NCBI GenBank assembly: GCA_964604565.1 | Contig: CAZRZN010000018.1 | Location: 1-35,473 of the forward strand | Direction: 5' to 3' | Source: CAZRZN01 sp964604565 | Lineage (GTDB): Bacteria; Pseudomonadota; Alphaproteobacteria; Rhodobacterales; Rhodobacteraceae | DNA length: 35,473 nucleotides | Shown here: in pieces, positions 25,076 to 32,713 of the stretch | Layout of the letters: the number at the start of each line of letters is the position of its first letter | Position numbering within the stretch: position 1 is the stretch's first letter | Position numbers and translations under genes: made by a program | The notes under the pieces: generated by a model | What the model was told of the DNA's origin: nothing | The model's input: only the letters and a program-made list of their open reading frames with translations | Database searches by the model: none

Positions 25076-26149
25076 ATGGCTACGGTCGAGATACGCAATG
25101 TCGAAAAGAAGTTCGGCGCGACCACGGTGATCCATGGCATCGACCTTGCGATCGAAGACCATGAGTTCGTGGTCCTTGTCGGACCGTCGGGCTGTGGCAA
25201 GTCTACCTTGCTGCGCATGATCGCCGGTCTGGAAACGATCAGCGGCGGCGACATCCTGATCGGCGACAAGGTGGTGAACGACATGCCTCCGCGCGAACGG
25301 GACATCGCCATGGTGTTTCAGAATTACGCGCTGTATCCGCACATGACCTCCGCCGACAACATGGGGTTCAGCCTGCGCTTGCGCAAACGGCCCAGGTCCG
25401 AGATCGACAGCAAGGTGAATACGGCGGCCAACATCCTGAACCTTGGGGCGTATCTGGACCGTGCCCCGGGACAGCTTTCGGGGGGGCAACGCCAACGGGT
25501 CGCGATGGGGCGGGCCCTGGTCCGGGATGCGCAGGTGTTTCTGTTCGATGAGCCGCTGTCGAACCTTGATGCCAAGCTGCGCGTCGTGATGCGGACGGAG
25601 ATCAAGGCGCTGCATCAGCGGCTTCGGACGACGTCCGTCTATGTCACCCACGATCAGATCGAGGCGATGACCATGGCGGACCGGATCGTGGTGATGAACG
25701 CGGGCCGGGTAGAGCAGATCGGCGCGCCGCTGGACCTGTATGACAGTCCCGCAAATCTGTTTGTCGCCGGGTTTCTGGGATCGCCGTCCATGAACTTTGT
25801 CAACGGCACCATTCGCCGTGAGGGAGAGGCGGTCCATCTTGTCTGCAACGATGGCACACGGCTACCGATGCCGTCCGACACGACCGCCCGCGAGGGTCAG
25901 GAAGTCGTCTTCGGCATCCGTCCCGAGCATCTCGATCTTGCGCCGGAGGGTGGCACAATGACCGCAGAGGTCGAGGTCGTGGAACCCACGGGCCCGCATA
26001 TCGAGGTCTTTGCGCAATTGGCCGGTCAGCGCATCTGTGTGGTGTTTTCCGAACGCCATGCCTTTCGCCCCGGACAACGGATCGACCTGACCTGCGATCC
26101 GGAACGGATCAGCCTGTTCGATGCGGAAACGGGGCAGCGCATCACCTGA
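25076..26149 (+). CDS. Sugar ABC importer ATP-binding protein (UgpC/MalK type)
   Basis: This is the cytoplasmic ATPase of the carbohydrate importer, 357 residues. Walker A GPSGCGKS (36-43), Q-loop FQNYALYPHMT, signature LSGGQRQR (134-141), Walker B VFLFDEP and the switch histidine in VYVTHDQ are present. A C-terminal OB-type (TOBE) regulatory domain begins about residue 235 (FLGSPSMNFVNGTI) and includes FGIRPEHLDL. AAGGAA precedes the ATG. It is the last gene of the importer operon; a LuxR-type regulator follows after about 70 bases. Confidence 0.95.
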   Translation: MATVEIRNVEKKFGATTVIHGIDLAIEDHEFVVLVGPSGCGKSTLLRMIAGLETISGGDILIGDKVVNDMPPRERDIAMVFQNYALYPHMTSADNMGFSLRLRKRPRSEIDSKVNTAANILNLGAYLDRAPGQLSGGQRQRVAMGRALVRDAQVFLFDEPLSNLDAKLRVVMRTEIKALHQRLRTTSVYVTHDQIEAMTMADRIVVMNAGRVEQIGAPLDLYDSPANLFVAGFLGSPSMNFVNGTIRREGEAVHLVCNDGTRLPMPSDTTAREGQEVVFGIRPEHLDLAPEGGTMTAEVEVVEPTGPHIEVFAQLAGQRICVVFSERHAFRPGQRIDLTCDPERISLFDAETGQRIT

Positions 26150-26218
26150 CCGTCTCCGCTTTTCGGGCCGCAGGCGGTTGATCGTGCCGCGCCATCGGCC
26201 AAAAAAGGGCAGACTTTC

Positions 26219-27847
26219 TTGAGGATGGGTGGAGACATGATTTCGTCGGACCGGGCGCAGGGCGTAAACTGGCGCGATTTCCTGAAAGGGTCCAACCCGG
26301 CACTGGCGGACAAGCTGACCGGGCCTGTAACCGGCTCCGATCCACGAGACGAAGATCACCGGTTGGCGCGGATCTTCGTGCTGGCCAAGCACGGGCGCAA
26401 CAAGGACGCGCGCCTTGGGCTGGAGGACATGCGCGCCCATTTCCGCGATGCCTCCCTTGGCAACACGCGCCTTGGCAGGGAATTCCGGCTCGTCGAAGCG
26501 CATGTTCGCGTATACGAAGACCGCCCGAGCACGGCGGCGGACGCGCAGGAACTCCGCCATGTTCTGGATACCCTGCCCCGCGAGGATCTGATCGGGCAGG
26601 CTTTGGCATTCAACCTGCTGTGCATTCACGCGCTTCATTCAGGAAACTTCGACCGCGCGCAGGAACATGCCGAGATCGCCATCAGGCTTTACCGCAAGGG
26701 AGATGCGGAGTTCGGATCGCTTCACCTGCACCCCCATCTCGGACAGATCAAGCTGATGCGCGGGGATCTCGAAGGCTCGGCCGCGCAATATGCCGAGATG
26801 GAAGCCCGTCTGAACGGCCTGCCCGATGATACGGATGGCCTTCTGGCCGTCTGCCGGGCGCTGCGGTCCGAAGTTGCCTATGAAACCAACAATCTTTCGT
26901 TGAGCCGGGACTTGCTCGCCGGTGCGATCAAGAGCGTGGAGGACGACGACGCATGGCTGGACGTGCGCGCCGCGGCGTATCGCGTGCGAACACGCCTTGC
27001 TTTTGCGCAGGCCGGACTGCCTGCGGCCCTCACCGAATTGGCGCATTGCGAACGGATGGCCGAACAACGCCGGATGCCGCGTCTGAAACGGCTCATGCAG
27101 ATCGAAAGGTTGCGGGTTCTGACCCTGAGCGGTGAGGTGGGTCCGGCTGCGGCCATGATGCACCAACTGGGACTGAAACCGAACACCTACGATTTTGACG
27201 ATGGCAGGAACTGGGCGCTGCGGCAGGGGTCCACCGCTGTTGCAATCGCGCGATGGCTGGTGCGCAGCAGGCGCGCGCCGGATGCCCTTGCATTTGTCGG
27301 GCTGGCAGAGGATTTCGCGATCCGCGGCGGACAGCTCCTGTCTCTCGCCAAGCTGCGGGTGATCAAGGCGTCGGCCCATTGGCACCTGAACCAGAAACAA
27401 GAGGCGACGCAAACGTTGTTGTCATCGTTGCGATTGTTGGGGCCGCAACCGTTTCGTCGGTTCATACTGGACGAGGGACGCGAGGTTTTTGCCATCGTGC
27501 AGGCCGCGCTAGATGGCGCCCGCGTCAGCGTGGCCATCAGTCCGGAGCACCGCCGGCGGCTGTCCGAGTTGTCACATGCCTGGGTGACGCAAAGCACGAG
27601 CCCCGTCTCGCGCAAGCGCCAGTCAGCCGATCCGTCGGACGAGGCCTCTCTACAGCGGAAATATCTGGATCTCCTGTCGCTCGGCTTGTCGAACAAGGAA
27701 ATCGCCCGGACCATGGGCGTGACCGTCAACACGGTAAAATATCACCTGAAGGTGCTTTTTTCCGATCTGCGGGTCGCGAACCGCACCGCCGCGGTCGCCG
27801 AGGGCCGACGGTTGGGGATGCTCTCCATGGAGCCCCGCGACACCTGA
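26219..27847 (+). CDS. LuxR-type HTH regulator with long helical (TPR/MalT-like) N-terminal region
   Basis: This is a 542-residue transcription regulator. The C-terminus (478-536) is a LuxR/GerE helix-turn-helix: LQRKYLDLLSLGLSNKEIARTMGVTVNTVKYHLKVLFSDLRVANRTAAVAEG. The preceding 400 residues are helical repeats (AFNLLCIHALHSGNFDRAQEHAEIAIRLYRKG, HLGQIKLMRGDLEGSAAQYAEMEARL) like the TPR superhelix of MalT. No Walker motifs are seen, so the ATPase module of MalT-type proteins is missing. Start choice is open: TTG 26219 has AAGGG nine bases upstream, while ATGs at 26225 and 26237 have poorly spaced sites. The palindrome at 27892-27911 before the next operon is a likely binding site. Confidence 0.85.
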   Translation: MRMGGDMISSDRAQGVNWRDFLKGSNPALADKLTGPVTGSDPRDEDHRLARIFVLAKHGRNKDARLGLEDMRAHFRDASLGNTRLGREFRLVEAHVRVYEDRPSTAADAQELRHVLDTLPREDLIGQALAFNLLCIHALHSGNFDRAQEHAEIAIRLYRKGDAEFGSLHLHPHLGQIKLMRGDLEGSAAQYAEMEARLNGLPDDTDGLLAVCRALRSEVAYETNNLSLSRDLLAGAIKSVEDDDAWLDVRAAAYRVRTRLAFAQAGLPAALTELAHCERMAEQRRMPRLKRLMQIERLRVLTLSGEVGPAAAMMHQLGLKPNTYDFDDGRNWALRQGSTAVAIARWLVRSRRAPDALAFVGLAEDFAIRGGQLLSLAKLRVIKASAHWHLNQKQEATQTLLSSLRLLGPQPFRRFILDEGREVFAIVQAALDGARVSVAISPEHRRRLSELSHAWVTQSTSPVSRKRQSADPSDEASLQRKYLDLLSLGLSNKEIARTMGVTVNTVKYHLKVLFSDLRVANRTAAVAEGRRLGMLSMEPRDT

Positions 27848-27966
27848 GAATATCGCGACGCGAAAGGGGCACGCATTTCCTTAAATGACATGACTACCCA
27901 CATGGGTAGTCGTTTGGATACGGCGCGGACGCGTAGCTTTCCCTTGTCAGGTATCAGAGGCAAGAG
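27848..27966 (+). promoter_or_regulatory. Promoter region of the racemase operon
   Basis: These 119 bases separate the LuxR-type regulator from the racemase gene. They hold a 20-bp dyad (27892-27911) and a GAGG ribosome site before ATG 27967. Core promoter hexamers were not assigned with confidence. Confidence 0.5.
27892..27911. promoter_or_regulatory. 20-bp inverted repeat, candidate LuxR-type operator
   Basis: GACTACCCA (27892-27900) and TGGGTAGTC (27903-27911) are exact reverse complements separated by two bases. The size matches the roughly 20-bp lux-box-type dyads bound by LuxR/GerE dimers. It lies 45 bases after a LuxR-type gene and 55 bases before the racemase start, so it is probably the operator for this operon. 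Use as a hairpin is less likely because a 2-base loop is too tight. Confidence 0.6.
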
Positions 27967-28725
27967 ATGACAAAGCTGCGTGTGATCACACCGATTATCT
28001 CCCGTGGGTTTCGCGATGAGGACCCGTTGCGCGCCGCCGTGCCGGAAGGCTGCACATTGAGCCATGTCTTTCTGGATCATGGGCCTGCATCGGTTGAGTC
28101 CGCCGTTGACGAGGTTCTGGCAGGCCCGGGCGTGATCAACGCGGCCTTGACAGCCGAGGCCGAGCGCATCGAAGCAATCGTGATCGACTGCATGCTGGAT
28201 CCGGCGCTGGACGCTGCGCGAGAGGTCGTTGCCATTCCCGTGTTCGGCTGTGGCGAAGTCGGATTGCTGGCCGCCGCCGAGCATCCCGGGACCTTCAGCA
28301 TCGTGACGGTGCTCCAGCGGCAGGAAAGGGACTTTCGCGCGCTCGCGGCGCGTTATGGCGTCGGCGAGAAGCTGGCATCCGTCAGGGGCATCAACGTATC
28401 GGTGCTGGACCTTGAACGCGACCGGGAAACCGCTGTCGCGGCCACGATCCGCGAGGCACGCCTCGCCGCCGAAGAGGACGGCGCAACGGCGATCGTGTTT
28501 GGCTGCACCGGCATGCTGGGATTTGACGCGCCCGTGGCCACCGCGATGGGATGGTCGGCCGACCGCGTCATAGACCCCCTGCCCTTGGCGATCCGCACGG
28601 CAAACGCCGCCGTTTCCGCCGGACAAGGAACCGACAAGACGCGCTTTCCCGCGCCGGACCCCAAGGAAATCAGGGGATTTGACGCATGGCCCCTTCTGAC
28701 CGCGACGATGGCCGGGACATCATGA
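27967..28725 (+). CDS. Aspartate/glutamate/hydantoin racemase family enzyme
   Basis: This 252-residue cytosolic enzyme belongs to the cofactor-independent Asp/Glu racemase superfamily, closest in pattern to hydantoin racemases. Two catalytic cysteines are visible: C75 in IVIDCMLDP and C180 in IVFGCTGML. I recall Cys76 and Cys181 for the Sinorhizobium hydantoin racemase, a near-identical spacing. The enzyme would invert a stereocentre alpha to a carbonyl. The ribosome site GAGG is about seven bases upstream. It heads the operon, and its stop overlaps the likely start of the first permease (ATGA at 28722). The actual substrate is unknown; allantoin and 5-substituted hydantoins are family precedents. 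Confidence 0.85.
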   Translation: MTKLRVITPIISRGFRDEDPLRAAVPEGCTLSHVFLDHGPASVESAVDEVLAGPGVINAALTAEAERIEAIVIDCMLDPALDAAREVVAIPVFGCGEVGLLAAAEHPGTFSIVTVLQRQERDFRALAARYGVGEKLASVRGINVSVLDLERDRETAVAATIREARLAAEEDGATAIVFGCTGMLGFDAPVATAMGWSADRVIDPLPLAIRTANAAVSAGQGTDKTRFPAPDPKEIRGFDAWPLLTATMAGTS

Positions 28726-29624
28726 GCGCCGCCTCTCACAGCCTTTCGCATCATTCGGCGAGATATCAGCAGCACATGAAATGGTTGCTTGTCGTGCCGT
28801 TGGCGATCTTTTTCGTGATCTTCTTCGTGATCCCGGTCGGCCTTCTGTTTGCAAGTTCGTTCAATCCGCAAAAACTCGGGCAGGTCGCTGTCACCTCCGA
28901 ATTGACGCTGGACAACTATATCCGCTTCTTCTCCCGCTCGAACTATCTTTGGGCGGCGGGGCGGTCCCTGATGCTGGCCACAATCGTTTCGGGGATTACG
29001 CTGATCGTGGCCTATCCGATGGCTTTCGTGATCGCCAAGACCGAAAACCCGGCACGCAACACCTTCCTTCTGATCCTCGTGCTGGCAGCGATGCAGCTGG
29101 ACATGGTGATCCGGCTTTACGGGATGATGGTCATCCTTGGGGACAACGGCCTGATCAACCAGATCCTCGTGGGCATGGGCGTGACCGACCCCGAGCGTCC
29201 CGTGCAATTGATGTACAACTTTCTGGGCGTTGTCTTCGGCATGGTGCAATTTGCCATGCCTTTCATGATCCTGACGCTGGTCGGCGTGATACGGGGCATC
29301 GACCCCAGCCTCGAAGAAGCGGCGCGCAGCCTTGGCGCATCCCGCTGGCGGACCTTTCTGAGGGTCACGTTGCCCGCGTCGATGCCGGGGATCCTGTCAG
29401 GGTCGTTGCTGGTGTTCGCCTTGTCGATCTCCTCCTACATCGTGCCGGCGCTCATGGGCGGGTTCCGCGTGGGCGTGTTGCCGATCCATATTTTCCAGCA
29501 GGTGGCCGAAGGCGCGCGTTTCCAGTTTGGCGCAACCATCGCGGTGATCCTGTTCCTGCTCAGCGCCGGTGCCGTGGCCATTTACCTGCGTGTCGGTGCG
29601 CGCCGCTCCGGAGGACTTGCCTGA
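28722..29624 (+). CDS. ABC importer permease, PotB type
   Basis: This 300-residue inner-membrane permease belongs to the spermidine/putrescine-type family. Six helices are apparent, the first reading WLLVVPLAIFFVIFFVIPVGLLFASSF. The EAA loop is LEEAARSLGASRWRTFLRVTLPASMPGILSG. The start at 28722 forms an ATGA overlap with the racemase gene, indicating translational coupling; an in-frame ATG at 28686 is possible but less convincing. The stop shares one base with the next start (29624). Confidence 0.9.
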   Translation: MSAASHSLSHHSARYQQHMKWLLVVPLAIFFVIFFVIPVGLLFASSFNPQKLGQVAVTSELTLDNYIRFFSRSNYLWAAGRSLMLATIVSGITLIVAYPMAFVIAKTENPARNTFLLILVLAAMQLDMVIRLYGMMVILGDNGLINQILVGMGVTDPERPVQLMYNFLGVVFGMVQFAMPFMILTLVGVIRGIDPSLEEAARSLGASRWRTFLRVTLPASMPGILSGSLLVFALSISSYIVPALMGGFRVGVLPIHIFQQVAEGARFQFGATIAVILFLLSAGAVAIYLRVGARRSGGLA

Positions 29625-30424
29625 TGGGACCCAAGATCCCCTTGATCATGATGATCCTCGCCATTCTCGGCTTTACCTACATGCTGCTCCCAATCGTGGT
29701 TGTCGTGCTTGCGGGTCTCACGGCAGGAGAATTCCTGACCTTTCCTCCAGAGGGTCTGTCGCTGCGCTGGGTCGCGGCGTTCCTGCAATCCGAGAAATAC
29801 CTGTCGGCGTTCTTCTTTTCGTTCAAGCTTGCGTTGATGACGATGATCGTCTCGACGATCCTTGGAACGGCGGTGGCGCTGTTCCTGTCACGGACACGGT
29901 TTGTGGGCCGGGCGGCAATGCGCGCGTTCTTCCTGTCGCCCGTCGTGCTGCCGGGCGTCGTTGTCGGATTTGCCCTCTTCGCCTTCTACATTTCGACAGG
30001 GATCGGTCTGTCCCGCACGATCTGGGGCCTCTGGATCGGGCATATTCTGTATTCCACGCCCTATGTGATCGGCACCGTGGGCGCGGCGCTGGCCGCCTAT
30101 GACGTGTCCCTTGAAGAAGCGGCGCGCAGCCTCGGGTCGTCTCCGATCCGGGCCTTTCGCAAGGTGACACTGCCCAACATCAGCCAGGGGATCCAGGCAG
30201 GAAGCATCTTTGCCTTCATCGTCAGCTTTGGCCAGTTCGAGGTGTCGCTGTTCCTCTCGGCGCCGAACTCCGAACCATTGCCGATCGCGATGTATAATTC
30301 GCTGCGGTATCAGTTCGATCCCTCCGCCGCAGCAGCGGGCATCTTTGCCATCACGCTGGTGATCGCCTCGGTCCTGCTGACCAACCGCCTCGTGAACATC
30401 CGGCAACTGCTTGAACGGCAGTAG
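29624..30424 (+). CDS. ABC importer permease, PotC type
   Basis: This is the second permease of the importer, 266 residues. The N-terminal helix PLIMMILAILGFTYMLLPIVVVVLAGLT is followed by FPPEGLSLRWVAAFL, as in PotC-type subunits. The EAA loop is LEEAARSLGSSPIRAFRKVTLPNISQGIQAG. GAGGAC lies about nine bases before the ATG, and the start overlaps the preceding stop by one base (TGATG). PotB/PotC-type importers move polyamines, amino acid derivatives or other small cations and polar molecules, so this subunit does not define the ligand. Confidence 0.9.
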   Translation: MGPKIPLIMMILAILGFTYMLLPIVVVVLAGLTAGEFLTFPPEGLSLRWVAAFLQSEKYLSAFFFSFKLALMTMIVSTILGTAVALFLSRTRFVGRAAMRAFFLSPVVLPGVVVGFALFAFYISTGIGLSRTIWGLWIGHILYSTPYVIGTVGAALAAYDVSLEEAARSLGSSPIRAFRKVTLPNISQGIQAGSIFAFIVSFGQFEVSLFLSAPNSEPLPIAMYNSLRYQFDPSAAAAGIFAITLVIASVLLTNRLVNIRQLLERQ

Positions 30425-30454
30425 CCCAAAAATCCAACCAAGGGAGTCCCTATC

Positions 30455-31561
30455 ATGACCATCAAGAAAACCATCGACCGCCGCTCCGTGCTCAAGCGCG
30501 GGCTGACGCTGGGGGCCGCATCCGCCATCCCCTCGACCTTCTATATCAACCATGCATGGGCACAGGACACGACCTACGACGGCGAAGTATTCGATGCGGG
30601 CGGCGCGACGCTGAACATCGGCGAATGGGGCGGCGGCTGGGAGGAATTCGTGCGCAAGGCGCTGACCGACCAGTTCGAAAAGGATTTCAATTGCACCATC
30701 AACTGGGACAGTTCTTTCCCGTGGTTCCCGAAATTCGTGACGCAGGGGGCGCAGGATCCCGTCTATGACATCACCAATTGGAACCTGCCAAACCTGACGC
30801 AGACCAAGCAAGCGGGCGATTTCTTTCTCTCCACCGAAGAAATCCGCGCAAACGTGCCGAATGCCGCGGATTGCTGGGACTTTGCCTTTGCCTCCGGCGC
30901 GGGCGTGACATGGGCCTACATGCCCTACGTCTATGCCTACCGGACGGATGCCGGCGATCCGGTTTCTGGCTTTCGCGACTTCTGGGCCGCACGGTTCGCA
31001 AACAAGCGCGGCACCTACGGCACCGAGAACGGGCTGATGCACGCCTTTTTCATGGCCACGGCCAAGGAATACGGCAAGGATCAATACGACATGAACGCCG
31101 CTTTCCAGGCGCTCGAAGACGCCATGCCGATGAAGATCAGCGAATTCACGTTCAACATGCTGTCGCTGCTCGAACGCGGAGAGGTCGACATCGCGGTGCA
31201 TATCGAGGGCGAAGCCCTGTCGCTGAAGCGCAAGGGTGTGCCGGTGGACGTCTGGCAATGGGACAGCCACCCGATCCTGACCCAGACCAAGACAATCAGC
31301 CGCTATTCGGACCCGATGCAGAAAAAGCTGGCCTTTGCGCTGATGAACCGGACCCTGTCGCCCGAATTCCTGAACGCCTTCGGCGACGAATTCCTGTGGC
31401 GGCCGACCAATTCCAAGGCAACGATCACCGCCGCCCTCGCCGAGAACGGTGTGGTCAACACGCCCGAGGCCACGGAGGCGTTCTGGGTCCCCGACTGGGA
31501 CTTCTTTGTCGAAAACAAGCTGGAGATCACCGACCGCCTGAACGGCATCTTTGGCCTTTGA
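30455..31561 (+). CDS. ABC importer substrate-binding protein, PotD-like, Tat-exported
   Basis: This is a 368-residue periplasmic binding protein. The N-terminus DRRSVLKRGLTLGAASAIPSTFYINHAWAQ has a twin-arginine motif, unusual but known for this family, and implies export after folding. The mature protein begins TLNIGEWGGGWEEFVRKALTDQFEKDFNCTINWDSS and continues PVYDITNWNLPNLTQTKQAGDF, VTWAYMPYVYAYRTD and FRDFWAARFANKRGTYG. The PotD Asp/Glu ligand set for polyamines could not be matched by eye. AGGGAG nine bases upstream supports the start. A hairpin follows the stop. Confidence 0.88.
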   Translation: MTIKKTIDRRSVLKRGLTLGAASAIPSTFYINHAWAQDTTYDGEVFDAGGATLNIGEWGGGWEEFVRKALTDQFEKDFNCTINWDSSFPWFPKFVTQGAQDPVYDITNWNLPNLTQTKQAGDFFLSTEEIRANVPNAADCWDFAFASGAGVTWAYMPYVYAYRTDAGDPVSGFRDFWAARFANKRGTYGTENGLMHAFFMATAKEYGKDQYDMNAAFQALEDAMPMKISEFTFNMLSLLERGEVDIAVHIEGEALSLKRKGVPVDVWQWDSHPILTQTKTISRYSDPMQKKLAFALMNRTLSPEFLNAFGDEFLWRPTNSKATITAALAENGVVNTPEATEAFWVPDWDFFVENKLEITDRLNGIFGL

Positions 31562-31567
31562 GACACT

Positions 31568-31597
31568 GCGCGGACCGGCCTTTGGACTGGTTCGCGC
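31568..31597 (+). other. Intercistronic hairpin after the PotD-like gene
   Basis: An 11-bp stem (GCGCGGACCGG with CTGGTTCGCGC, including two G-U pairs) and an 8-base loop lie between the binding-protein stop and the ATPase start at 31621. It is followed by C-rich sequence, not a T-run, so mRNA processing or protection is likelier than termination. Confidence 0.6.
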
Positions 31598-31620
31598 CCC
31601 TACCCCGAACGGAAACCCGA

Positions 31621-32688
31621 ATGTCATTCGTCGAATTCAAAGGCGTTGCCAAGAGGTTTGGCAACACGACAGCCGTCGAGAATCTGGATATCGCCATCCA
31701 GAAAGGCGAGTTCTTCTCGCTGCTTGGCCCGTCAGGCTGCGGCAAGTCGACAACGCTGCGGATGCTGGCGGGCTTCCTGACCCCCAGCACCGGGCGCATC
31801 TCGGTCAACGGGCGCGACATCACCGACCTGCCGCCCGAGGCGCGCGGCATCGGCATCGTGTTCCAGAATTACGCGATTTTTCCGCATATGAATGTCTTCG
31901 ACAACATCGCCTTCGGCCTTGTCGAACGCGGACAGGACAGGGCCACGATCAAGCGCAAGGTCGACGGTGCGCTGGAACAGGTTGGCATGGCGGGCTACGG
32001 CGCGCGCTATGAGAGGGAGCTGTCCGGCGGTCAGAAACAGCGCGTCGCGCTGGCGCGGGTGCTGGTGATCGAACCGGAGATCCTGCTGCTGGACGAGCCG
32101 CTTTCGGCGCTGGACAAGCAGATGCGCGAAGAAATGAAATTCTGGATCAAGGACATCCAGAAATCCATCGGCATCACGACGATTTATGTCACGCACGACC
32201 AATCCGAGGCGCTGACGATGTCGGACCGGATCGCGGTCATGAACCAAGGGAAAATGCTGCAGGTTGGCTCACCGACGGAGATTTACGAGGCCCCCGCATC
32301 GCGCTTCATCGCTGAATTCATCGGGGACTCCAACTTGCTGGAGGCGACGGTGAAAGCGGTCGACGCGCAAAACTGCATCGTGGATCTGGGCAGCGGCGTC
32401 GAAGTGCCGGCCCGCCGTGCGCAGGGCGTGACAGCGGGACAGGGCATCCGGCTGTTGTTGCGGCCGGAAATGATCCGCCTTGCAGGCACGGCGCCCGAAG
32501 AGACATCCCGGATGACGGGCCGGATCGCGGACACCGTCTATCAGGGCGCGCTGCGGCGCTATCGGGTGGCAACGGGCGCGCATATGGTCACCGTCGAGGT
32601 GCCGAACCGCCCGGAGATGGCCACCCTCTCTCCGGGCGATACGGTTGAGTTGTTCTGGAGCGCCGAAAGCGGGGTGGTCGTCCCATGA
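31621..32688 (+). CDS. ABC importer ATP-binding protein, PotA type
   Basis: This 355-residue cytoplasmic ATPase energises the PotB/C-type permeases. Walker A GPSGCGKS (36-43), FQNYAIFPHMNVFDNIAFGL, signature LSGGQKQR, Walker B ILLLDEPLSALD and VTHDQSEA are clear. A C-terminal TOBE domain begins about residue 235 (FIGDSNLLEATV) and includes LLLRPEMIRL. The start at 31621 is where similarity begins; the upstream Shine-Dalgarno (CGGAA) is weak, so expression may depend on coupling. The next gene starts 25 bases after the stop. Confidence 0.93.
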   Translation: MSFVEFKGVAKRFGNTTAVENLDIAIQKGEFFSLLGPSGCGKSTTLRMLAGFLTPSTGRISVNGRDITDLPPEARGIGIVFQNYAIFPHMNVFDNIAFGLVERGQDRATIKRKVDGALEQVGMAGYGARYERELSGGQKQRVALARVLVIEPEILLLDEPLSALDKQMREEMKFWIKDIQKSIGITTIYVTHDQSEALTMSDRIAVMNQGKMLQVGSPTEIYEAPASRFIAEFIGDSNLLEATVKAVDAQNCIVDLGSGVEVPARRAQGVTAGQGIRLLLRPEMIRLAGTAPEETSRMTGRIADTVYQGALRRYRVATGAHMVTVEVPNRPEMATLSPGDTVELFWSAESGVVVP

Positions 32689-32713
32689 AGATGCAAACCG
32701 TGGAACGCCTGCC

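Noticed and set aside
29888..31627. A long minus-strand open frame (579 codons) across the permease and binding-protein genes
   Set aside because: It is Arg/Gly/His-rich shadow composition spanning three well-supported genes on the other strand.
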